Assembly: GCF_902459505.1 (NCBI RefSeq)
Contig: NC_047089.1
Span: 23,826,161-23,890,160, forward strand
Direction: 5' to 3'
DNA: 64,000 nucleotides
Origin: Geotrypetes seraphini
Taxonomy: Eukaryota > Chordata > Amphibia > Gymnophiona > Dermophiidae
The notes below the pieces were generated by a model, which was not told the origin of the DNA, did not search any database, and worked only from the letters and a program-made list of their open reading frames with translations. Below are positions 32,901 to 44,900 of this stretch, piece by piece; positions within the stretch are counted from its first letter, which is position 1; each line of letters begins with the position of its first letter. A program made the translations under genes and the position numbers.

Positions 32901-35900
32901 ATTTAATAAAGGATGGAGCCCATTGACTGCATTTGTTAACATACAATAATAGAGATATATCTTTTATTTCTTAGATTTCCTTACACATCCAGGGTGGGGG
33001 GGAGGGGAAAGTATTTGGAAGAATTTAAAAATATTTAAATATAATATTGTAATAAATAATATGATTTAATATATTAATAATTGGGAGGAGGGGGAAATGG
33101 ATGTTTTCTTTAATAATGTGTATAATATGGTGTCTTATATGCAATCTGTTAAAGTTATATTCATTGTAATACACTGTCAAAGCTTAAAAATTAAGAAAGA
33201 ATTATAAAAAAAAAAAAAAAAAAAAAAAGAAAAGGTACAGATTAGGGCAATTAAAGGGATAAAGGGAATGGGATGACTTCTCTACGAGGAAAGGCTAAAG
33301 CCTGGAGCCTGGAGAAGAGATGGCTCAGAGTAGTCTATAAAATACCGAGTGGAGTAGAACAGGTAGCTGTAAATCGCTTGTTTACTCTTTCACAAAAATA
33401 CTAGGACTAGGGGGCATGCAATGAAGCTAATAAGTAGTAGATTTAAAACAAAATAGAGAACGTATTTCTTCACCTAACATGTAATTAAACTTTGAAATTC
33501 ATTGCAAGAAATGTAGTGAAAGTAGTTAGCTTAGCAGGATTTAAAAAAAAAAAAAAATAAAAAAAAAATATTGAATAATTTCCTAAAAGAAGAGTCTAGA
33601 AGCCATTGGACTTGAGAAAATCTACTGTTTATTTCTAGGATAAGCTACATAAAAATTGGCTTTACTCTTTGGGTCTTCATGATAGGCTGAAAACTCTCTG
33701 CTCTATGGGCAGCAGCAGCTAAGGAAGCAAATAGAAAGTTAGGCATTATTACGAAAGGAAAGAACAAAACAGATTATAATGCGTATAAACACACCTCAAA
33801 TACTGTGTGCAATTCTGTTCACCGCATCTCAAAAAAGACCTAGCAGAATTAGAAAATATACAGAGAAGGGTGACAAAAAATATAATAAAGGGGATGCGAC
33901 AACTTTCCTGTAAGGAAAGGCAAGAGAGGCCAGGACATTTCAGCTTGGAGAAGAGATGGCTGAGGAAAATATGATATAGATCTATAAAATATTGAGTGGA
34001 GTGGAATGAGAAGATATGAAATCACTAGTTTACTCCTTCCAAAAATACAAGGATTAGAGGGTACACAAATGAAGCTACTACCTGTAAGTAGTAAATTGAG
34101 AACAAATTGGAGAAAACATTTCTCCATGAAATGTTTAAATTATGCTCTTGAATTTGTTGCAAGAATATGTGGAAAAGGCCGTTGGCTTAGCAGGGTTTTA
34201 AAAAATGTTTGGATAATTTCCTAAGAGTCCTACAGCTGATTAAGATGGACTTTGGAAAATTCATTACTTACTTCCGGGATAAACTACACAAAATCTGCTT
34301 CTCTTTTGAGATCTTGCCAGGTACTTGTGACCTGGATTGGCCACTATTAGAAAAAAAGGATAGTGGTCTTGATGGGATTGATCTGTCCCAGCATGGCAAC
34401 GCTCAGGTTCTTATGATATTCAGCTTGCTTCTAAGCATTTTTTTTTTGCTTCTTCAGATTGTCTGCGGTGTTCTTTGCTCGCATGTTTAAAGACAATAGA
34501 CTGTTTTCAGTCCAATTCTTTATATGTGAGTTTGCAAACCATTGGACCCCTGAGGAAGGGCGTGTTCGCCAAAACACGGACCGTATAGGGTCCGGTTGGA
34601 TTTTTATCACAGTATTTTTTTATCATGGTACTTTTTAAATTGAATTTTCATGGTTTTATATGTCAGCGTTTAATAAATTATCTCCAGAACATCTGTATCC
34701 ACAGTTTTTGTTTTCATCGGTGGATTGTTTTCATTGTGGATCATTGGGTCTCCCCATTTTTCTTTGTTATTCAGCTTGTACCAATCAGCAGTTTTAAGCC
34801 ACTAATTGCTGTTGGCTGATCTCACCCAGATATTCATGGACAGGGCCACATGTGTGCTGGCAGCCACACAGCTAAGTAGGCTATCAGGGCCATATAAAAA
34901 GCTCTCCTATTTGTAAAATTAGCTACATGGGCACAGGCATCGAATACCAACAGTGACTACCCTTCCCGATTCTGCCCACAGACCACTGCCTTCACTGCAT
35001 ACAAATCTCTCATGAATATTCATTGCGGATATCTGGAAAATCTGAGTGCCTAGGGAGACTCCGGGACCAGGTTTGGAAGCCACTATCTTAATGTGATCCA
35101 CACAAGAGAATTAAAGACTCTGAAAAACACTTTCCTGGCAGACGAGTAATTAGGGCCGATATGCATGCTCTATCAATCCATATTATTAAATTTTGCATTT
35201 GTTATATACCCCCAACATGAACAGAAATATGCTCCTATATAAAGTTGTTTGAACTATTTAAATCACTGCGGCTGATGAACTGTAAATGATTGCTTTACTT
35301 TTGACTGGCCCTATAGTGTTTTAGAACAGTTTTATTCACTCTGCAAGTATTAATTGACGCTTATAACCCCTCTACAAAAATAGGTCATATGCTCTTTCCG
35401 AAAGGTGAAGTCTAATGAAACATACATTTGAGGTCAGACCTTTCAGGATTGTTGAATAAGAATTCACAACTAGTTGGGCCAGAATAATTGTGAAATCGCA
35501 CCTTTTCCCCCATAAAAATATGGAGTTGATTGCCATATGAACACACCTGACTGCACATAGCATCCCACACCACAGGTTATTGAACAAGATGGGTTCGATG
35601 GGACTGGATTAAACATTAACCGCATGGGTTAGGGACTGGCTTAGAGGTAGACTTCAGAGGGTAGTGGTAAACGGTACCCTCTCCGATACGACGGAGGTGA
35701 TCAGCGGAGTGCCGCAGGGCGCGGTCTTGGGCCCGATCCTATTTAACATCTTTGTAAGAGACTTGGCTGAGGGGCTTTGAGGTAAAATTACATTATTCGC
35801 CGATGACGCCAAACTATGCAACATAGTAGGCAACCGCACAACAGATGAAAGCACAGTGCCCGACAAAAGCTCAATGCCCGACAGTATGACGCAGGACCTA

Positions 35901-38900
35901 CTCCTGCTGGAGCATTGGTCAAAGACTTGGCAACTAAGTTTCAATGCCAAAAAATGCAAGGTCATGCACCTTGACAGCAAAAATCCATGCAGGACTTATA
36001 CCCTAAATGGTGAGATCCTAGCAAGGACTGTAGCAGAACGTGACTTGGGGGTGATTATTAGCGAAAACATGAAGACTGCCAATCAAGTGGAGAAAGCTTC
36101 ATCCAGGGCTAGACAAATCATGGGCTGTATCCGTAGAAGTTTTGTCAGCCGTAAGCCCGAGGTCATAATGCAGTTGTACAGATCCATGGTGAGACCCCAT
36201 CTGGAATATTGTGTACAATTCTGGAGGCCACATTATCAAAAAAGATGTGCGGAGAGTTGAGTCGGTTCAGCGAATGGCCACCAGGATGGTCTCAGGTCTC
36301 AAGGATCTCCCGTATGAGGAACGACTGGGTAAGTTGCAGCTGTACTCACTCGAGGAACGCAGAGAGAGGGGAGACATGATCGGGACATTCAAATATGTCA
36401 CGGGCCGTATCGAGGTGGAAGAGGATCTCTTTTTCCTTAAAGGACCCACGGCAACAAGAGGGCGTCCGTTGAAAATCAGGGGTGGGAAATTTCATGGCGA
36501 CACCAGAAAATATTTCTTCACTGAAAGGGTGGTTGACCGCTGGAATAATCTTCCACAACAGGTAATTGAGGCCAGCAGCGTGCCAGATTTTAAGAAAAGA
36601 TGGGATTGGCATGTGGGATCTCTTCATGGAGGTAGTTAGGGGGTGGGCCATTAGTGTGGGCAGACTAGATGGGCCGTGGCCCTTTTCTGCCGTCATTTTC
36701 TATGTTTCTATGTCTATGACACGTTATAAAAGAAAGGGGGAAACCCCCCTCCCCACTAACTAGTGCTCTTAGGGCTAGATTCACAAAGCAAACCGATCGG
36801 TTTGTGAGCCCTTTGCGACCCGATTTCCCTCCGACCCGATTCACTAACCTGTGTAGTGATCCCATCCCGATCCATGCATGCAAATGAGGGGAATCGGCAT
36901 GCAAAGCAGGAAGGAAGCAATTCACTAAAATAAAAAAGCAACACCGACTTGGCTGGCCGATCCAAAGTAAGAGACTTCCCTGCCTTCTGCCGCCCTGCTT
37001 CTCTGCCCCGTCTCAGCCCTGATCTCCTGCCCTTCCCCGCAATGCGAGCCCGTGGTTTTACCCTGCGGGTTTAAAGCAGGTTAAAACCACAGGCTCGCTG
37101 GGCTGTTTAAAAGTAAAAGTTTTTTTTTAAAGTTGCAGCTCTTAGACGCATGCGCAGACCATCTAAAGATGGTCTGCGCATGCGTCAGGATTGCTCTCTA
37201 GCGATCCTTGCAGTGGGTGGGGGGGGGGGGGGGGCATGTCAACGATAGTCCCCATTTGCATGCAGGCCTTTTGTGAATTTGTCGGCTTGCATGCAATCGG
37301 GCATGGATCGGACACGGAATCGGGGCTTAGTGAATCTAACCCTTAGTTTAGAACCACAAGATTTGTATTGGGACTTTAGCAACAGCTAATCCAAGTTGAA
37401 ATTTACATATCTAAAAAAGACAGCTGGTTAATGTGGTGAAATCCGTTAGTTTAGCAGGGTTTAAAAAAAAATGGTTGGGATAATTTCCTAAAAGAGAAGT
37501 CCATAGGCCACTTTTGAGATGGCTTGGGGAAATCCACTGCTTATTCCTAAGATAAGCAGCATAACATCTGTTTTGCTTCTTGGGATCTAGCTAGGTTCTT
37601 GGGACCTGGGTTGGCCGCTGTTGGAACTAGGATACTGGGCTTGATGGACCTTCAGACTGTCTCAGTATGGCAATTCTTAGGTTCTCGGAAATATGTTTTG
37701 CCTATTTAGGAGGGCACTTATGCTTCAGAACCCACAAAGCAATCGGTTTCTTTTTCCTTGTTACAGTATATCCTTATAAACTACAGCGAGTACCCAAAAC
37801 ACGGGGGGGGAGGGGTGTAGGGGGGCATCTTCATTTTTGCTAGGGTGAGGTCTTCGGGGGGGGGAGGGGTGTAGGGGGGCATCTTCATTTTTGCTAGGGT
37901 GAGGTCTTCGGGGGGGAGGGGTGTAGGGGGGCATCTTCATTTTTGCTAGGGTGAGGTCTTCGGGGGGGGAGGGGTGTAGGGGGGCATCTTCATTTTTGCT
38001 AGGGTGAGGTCTTCGGGGGGGGAGGGGTGTAGGGGGGCATCTTCATTTTTGCTTGGGTGAGGTCTTCGGGGGGGGAGGGGTGTAGGGGGGCATCTTCATT
38101 TTTGCTAGGGTGAGGTCTTCGGGGGGGGGGGGTGTAGGGGGGCATCTTCATTTTTGCTAGGGTGAGGTCTTCGGGGGGGGAGGGGTGTAGGGGGGCATCT
38201 TCATTTTTGCTAGGGTGAGGTCTTCGGGGGGGGAGGGGTGTAGGGGGCATCTTCATTTTTGCTAGGGTGAGGTCTTCGGGGGGGAGGGGTGTAGGGGGGC
38301 ATCTTCATTTTTGCTTGGGTGAGGTCTTCGGGGGGGAGGGGTGTAGGGGGCATCTTCATTTTTGCTAGGGTGAGGTCTTCGGGGGGGGGGGGGGGAGGGG
38401 GGCATCTTCATTTTTGCTTGGGTGAGGTCTTCGGGGGGGGAGGGGTGTAGGGGGGGCATCTTCATTTTTGCTAGGGTGAGGTCTTCGGGGGGAGGGGTGT
38501 AGGGGGGCATCTTCATTTTTGCTAGGGTGAGGTCTTCGGGGGGGGAGGGGTGTAGGGGGCATCTTCATTTTTGCTAGGTTGAGGTCTTCGGGGGGGGGGA
38601 GGGGTGTAGGGGGGCATCTTCATTTTTGCTAGGGTGAGGTCTTCAGCCACATCCATAGCACCTTTATTCGTGACAAATCCACTCAAAATTCAGGAGGATC
38701 AAAGCAGACAGAAAAACATTACATAGGTTCCTCATTGGCCATGTTTTAGTAAACATAACCTCTCAGGACTGTGTTATATAGATTTTTATGAAAAGAGCAA
38801 TATTTAGCCATGTCTTCTCTTAGATGTTTTTGCACCTTGTGTGGGCAAAGTAATCCTTAATACACAGAACAATCTCACACTGAATACACAATTATCTTGA

Positions 38901-41900
38901 AGTACAATTGTTTATATCCCAAACCATGCCATTATACAAGCCGTGAACAAAATGTAAAAGAAATATTTTCTATTTCTAAAGATGATGGTTGCTAGCTGAG
39001 AACACACAAGTTAGTGAATAGCTTCATTCAGAGAAAGAATTTTGTTCTCTAGTTTATGAAGGCCATGTTTTTAGTTTATATGGTGTCACATACTGACTTA
39101 GAGATGAAAAAAACAACAAACTCCTCCATACAAATGGATTCTCACTGAAGGCCCATGACCAGAGCTCTTGCTGCTATATTTCTGATGAGCTTCACAAATT
39201 CAATTCTAGGTCAATCAGAAACTAACCTAAATGAGATGTTGCTTGGCAACACAAAGAATCATTGAGAAACATGATTAGGACATGAAAAAACCTTCGGGGG
39301 CACTGTTTAATAGTGAGCAGCAGAAAAAAGAAACTGTATTGTGTGTTTAATTTATAATTTCTTATTTTATGTTTTACTTGGATTTTATGTATGCATCTCT
39401 GAAACCCACTTAGGTTATTAGGTGGGATATTGGAAGATTAGGTTTTTATCTCATTAATATTCTGTTAGAAGATATAGGATTCTGTACCATAGCAGCTACT
39501 TCCCCTTAATCGTGAACTTTGCAAAAGGGTGTCACTCAAATCTTCCAACTCCTCCCCTTCTGCAATGGAAAACAGCATCCTCTTCAGTTCGTACCAAAGC
39601 AATCGAACCACACTGAAACAGACAAAAGGAGAAGGAAAGGCATGTGGAACTTCACCAGCAACAAATATATTTTGTCCTGTTCTATAAACTTATAATAAAG
39701 AACAATAATTAGCAATAAACAATTAACAGTGAACAACAAATCAAGCAGGAATATCTAGGAAACAACCTGCTAAGTGCAACTATGAGGATCCATAAGAACC
39801 CTAAGAATACTGACCTAAGAATGAAGGGAATAAGAGCCCCCAATGCTCCTGTAATTTTGTTACTTCTGAATCTTAAAGACAGGGGAAGTTCTGTGATAGA
39901 CACTGGCAATGTCCGAGGCAGAAATCAGGCAAATCAAAAGTCTACCCAGGGCGGGCCGTACAGAATCCTATGTCTCAACAGAAAGAAGATTAACGAGGTA
40001 AGAACCTAATCTTCCATTCTGTTGCAAAGACATAGGATTCTGTATCATGCTGATTTACCAAGGCAGTGGCAAATGTCTAGGGAGGGACAGATGAGCCTGC
40101 TCGCAGCACCAAGAACCTAAAAGCGGTATTCTCTTGAGCTGCCACATCCACTCTGTAGTATCTCATAAAAGTGTAGAGTAGACCAGGTAGCTGCACTGCA
40201 GGGAGGGAAACAGCTCAGGACTCCGCCTAGGAAGCAGCCACACTTCTAATCAAATGCGCTGTGATGGAGATAAGAGGTTGTTTACCACAGGCAATGTAGG
40301 AAGAAGAAATTGCCATATGAATCCATCTTGATTGACTGGTCAGCTTAAAAAGGTGTCCAGAGAGGCATTCGTGCCAAAAACGGTCAGTGGAAGCTTAACA
40401 GAAAAATGTAAAATATTGAAAAAGGGGGTTTTGGAGGTGGGAGAACTTAACCCTACTCCACAAACCCTTGAATCTGCCTTTTTCAGACCCCCTCCCCCCA
40501 ATTTTCCTGATAGGGAATAATGGGAGTAGAGAATAACACTGGAACACATTTGTACCCGCAGGAACCCATTTTTCCGTCCCCGTGAGTTTTGTCGCTGTCC
40601 CTGTCTCTGCCCCATTCCTGTAAGCTCAGCCTTAACTGCACAAACCTCAAACATTTCATGATTTTAAAGTGTTTGAAGCTTGTCAGATGAGAATGGAGCT
40701 TGAAGGAATGGGGCAGGGACAGGAAAAGAACTAGCGGGGATGGGATGGGAAAATGAGTTCCCATAGGGACAGAGAAAAATTTGCCCCCGTGTCATTCTCC
40801 AAATGGGAGTACTCATTGTGACTTCTGGTGCCTGTAAGCTTGCAGCAGCCTGCCTGCAGGGAAAGGATTTCAGCCTCAGAAAGTATCAGGAATAAGTCAG
40901 CCGCTGGAGATCTTCTGGTTGCCGGTCAGGTGGACCCCGACCACCGACTCCAACCCCCAAAAGTCCACACAACACGTTGGTGGGGGGACTTTGCAGCCGG
41001 CTCCCTGATACCCGGACAGTTGTTATACAGGAGACACAGCCTGTGCTCAGCTTTTTATAAATCATCAGGCGAGCAAGCTCCCAGGGGAATGGACCCCAAA
41101 TACCTGAAGAGACACAAAGGCTTGCTCCACAGATACGCTGTGTGAGATTGGCCTGTGAGCAGCAATTCACCCACCGTGTCCTTTCCCCAGCAGAGTAAGC
41201 CCAAGAGGACCTCCGAGCATCAAAGTCATGCAGAAAAATTGAAAACCTCAGGATTTCTGTTACAATGCTGCTAAGCAACAATGTTCGCATGGACAACGCG
41301 AAGGTGCTGGACTAGGGAACTAGGTCTGACTTAGAACCAAGTGTTAACGTACATGCATATATTTACAGAATACTGCCAAAAGTATTCTATTTAATATGCT
41401 GTATTATTTTGGCACTGAAGAGAACAGATCTCCCAAAACCCCAAGAAATGGAACTAGATAAGGGGGAGAGACAATCTGTAGAATGGTTATTCTGCGGACA
41501 CTCAGAAAACTGAGTAAGATAGTTTCGAATGTTTAAGATTAAGAGAGCCCTCAGTCACACAGCCTCCCTCCGGGAGCCCCCAGAAGTAATGGCTGTCACT
41601 GGCTTACACCCAAAAGGGTGTTAACTGTGAAACATCCCCGGGCTCTCTGTGGAATTTTTAGTGATAAATAGCACACATTTTCTGCTCTGCCAAACTGTTG
41701 TAGCCTGACAATTTGGGGGCTACAGCTCAGCTCAGCCGTTCCTGAAGAAGGGGGTGTTCACCCCCGAAACGGAGTCCCGTAGGACGAATTAGTTATCTGC
41801 TGGCTGCGTTATCCACAGAGAAGCTAAGTACTTCCAGTTGGCTTTTGCACAGTTGGATTTGGACGTTTGAACTTTATGTTCGGGCCCCTTGGATAAGGGG

Positions 41901-44900
41901 TAGAGACAATTTTATCTGTAGAGTGTGTTTTTGATTAAGTTTTGCACCTTCAGCACTTTTTTGTGTGTTATTTATCACTAAAAATTCCACAGAGAGCCTG
42001 GGGATGTTTCACAGTTAACACCCTTTTGGGTGTAAGCCAGTGACAGCCATTACTTCTGGGGGCTCCCGGAGGGAGGCTGTGTGACTGAGGGCTCTCTTAA
42101 TCTTTTTTTTTTTTTTTAAATCTTTATTTATTGGATTATTCATTACAATGCCTTAGTAACAAACATTCATGAATGAACACAAAAAATGCAAATGTAAATT
42201 CCCTACAAGGAACAACAAAATATTTAAGGAAACTAATCAACCATATCCTAGTCCACATTATTGCTAATCGCCAGTATTTTAAAATAAATCATCAAATCAA
42301 TTCTTTCTATCTACTATCTAGGAACAGGCAATTGGCTTTTATATATATTATACATCATCCTCCAAAAGTAAACTCAATATTAGAAATTAAACTTTTAGCA
42401 AAGGTTTCTCTTTTATAAAATCTTCCACCTAGGCTGGATCAAAAAACACATATTTATCACTTCCATATGAAATCAAGCATCTTAAACATTCAAAACTATC
42501 TTACTCAGTTTTCTGAGTGTCAACAGAATAACCACTCTACAGATGGTCTCTCCCCCTTATCTAGTTCCATTTCTTGGGGTTTTGGGAGATCTGTTCTCTT
42601 CAAGTATTTTTGCATCTCCCATTTTTGGGTTTTGTTACTATTCTGCTGTATTATTTTGGCAGCTACTCTACTGGCCACTAATAATCGTTTATAGTAATCC
42701 AGTCTCTGAAATAACCAGTGATATCAACTATTGTGAGTAGTCTGGATATTGCATTTGGAAAAAAAACCTTTTATTCCTGTGTTTAAGACGCCTCAGCCCC
42801 ACCACTCCACCGCAGAAAAGAATTTTATCACGCGGGAAGCATAGTGTGGTGCTTCATCATTGGCTGTCTATACTTTAAATTGTTGATATTATCTATCGTG
42901 TACTATTTACTTTTAACTCTAATAGTGTTAATCTGACATTTGTGATATTAGTACTAAATGGTAAAAATAGTACTTATCTCAGCCAAACCAAGGGAGCCAG
43001 ACCCGACATGTTTCCCACAGCAATCGTGCTTTATCAAGGGTCTCCCGAGGTCGCCAACGTCATCCGACTCCAAACTTTTAGTAAGTCAAAGATTCTTTTC
43101 TGCGGTGGAGTGGTGGGGCTGAGGCGTCTTAAACACAGGAATAAAAGGTTTTTTTTCCAAATGTATTATTTTGGCATGCATCATTTTGGCTTTGTTGGTG
43201 CATAATTCTCTAAAGTGTACACAATACCATCGGTAACAGAAGTACTGGGAGAGGCAGCTAATAGACAGTGAAAAGGTCCCTCCCTGCTGTGGTTAAAAGA
43301 GCCCCATCGTGTGCTTGAGTATTTGTTTCTACACCCCACATACATATTATGATTAGTGAGCCAGCTCAGCTGCCACTGGTACCCTGTGCAAAATTTTTCG
43401 CTACCTCCTACAATTTTTGAATAATTTCAATAAAAGGTTTTTTTGGGCACTGAAAAAAAATTATAATTCTGGCTACATTTACTCATTTTGATTTGATGCT
43501 GCGCCTCGTTAACATAAACTGGAAATGGGAGCAGCACGCTTCCAGTCCAAGGACATTCACAGATTTATACAGTATGAAAGATACTGTTGAAAGGAAAAAA
43601 GGTTCATGCCTTCCTCTTATTAAAAGGTCTAAAAGCTATTACCGTACTGTGTAGGATAATGAGGTCTGCCAATTTAATTGGTTAAAAGCTTCATAAGAAC
43701 ACATGTTACATGATCAGTGGGATGCCCACATAAAACTCTGCTAAGGATCAGCACAGCAGAATGCCATTTAATTTACACTTCTAATGGCAAGCATGACTAA
43801 TCATGAAGTGTTATCAAAAGCTTTGATCAGTAATCGCCTGAAAGAAAGTGACAATCGGAATGAAAGGTTGCCATGATTACAAAACAGAATTATATATTTT
43901 TTTGCCACCACTGCTGCTTTAAGAGTAATCGGCTCCTGTGAAATTTCTCTTCTTTGTTACAAAATATGTTGGAGAAAGCGTTTGGTGCGACAAAGATTGA
44001 GGCTATTTAGGCCTCCGTTCGATAGATCTAAAGAAAAACTGTAAGATAAACTTCTTCAGCGGGTGTTGTGGTTTTCACAGGTAAAATTTTTGTGCCTATA
44101 ATCCTCCTCCATTTGTGTGTGTAAATGGCTTCACCGAAGCTTTTATGTGCCTCCTGTAGCTTGTGAAAGTCAGTCTGCTTTTATATTCTCTGAGACTGAC
44201 TTACAAGCAGACTGACTTATATATATGTCAGTCTGCTTGTAAGTCAGTCTCAGAGAATATAAAAGCAGACTGACTTTCACAAGCTGCAGGAGGCACATAA
44301 AAGCTTCGGTGAAGCCATTCATGCTCTCTCCGAGATTCTCGGAGACTGACTTATATATCTATCTATCTATCTATATATAAGTCAGTCTGCTTATAAGTCA
44401 GTCTCAGAGAATCTCGGAGAGAGCGTGAACTCGCAGGCCTTGAGCATGCGCAGATGCTCAAGGCCCAGCAAAGAAGAGGAGGCAGATCTTCGGGCACTGG
44501 CACCAACGCACAGGACATTCCGGTGGCCAGATGGAAGTAAGAAGCCTGTTCGGGTGGGTCTGGGAGATTTCAGATCGCAGGGGGGGGGGGGGGAGGGTTC
44601 CGGATCACTTGGGGGGGAGGAAGGGTGGTAGAGCAGTGGCACTGGCCTCGAGGGGTGGGGGTGGGTAGGAATGTATCAAGCGAGTTTCCCTTAGTGCCTA
44701 TGGGGAAACTCGCTTTGATATACGAGTATTTTGGTTTACGAGCATGCTTCTGGAACAAATTATGCTCGTAAACCAAGGTACCACTGTACTTGGGTGGTCC
44801 AGGACCTTGAGCACTTGCGCATTCTCAAAGGTCTGCACTGACTCATATCAGAACCGTCAGTAAAGGTAAGAGGAGGAATACAGTCAATGTATGGGTGTGG

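Larger units (their letters stand above)
41413..42605. mobile_element. Penelope-like element with ~265-bp inverted arms around a hammerhead-like loop
   Basis: The left arm 41413-41676 (CTGAAGAGAACAGATCTCCC through TTTTTAGTGATAAATA) is the reverse complement of two right-arm pieces, 41960-42103 and about 42480-42605, split by an L1 tail. The arms are nearly identical, for instance CAGTGACAGCCATTACTTCT against its mirror in the left arm. The 280-bp loop holds the motif at 41737-41786. Paired terminal sequences in opposite orientation are known for Penelope-like elements. No coding sequence. Confidence 0.65.

Noticed and set aside
37999-38568. Proline-rich minus-strand frames with an 18-residue period
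   Set aside because: They come from a 54-bp tandem repeat whose length is a multiple of three; no start context or non-repeat sequence.
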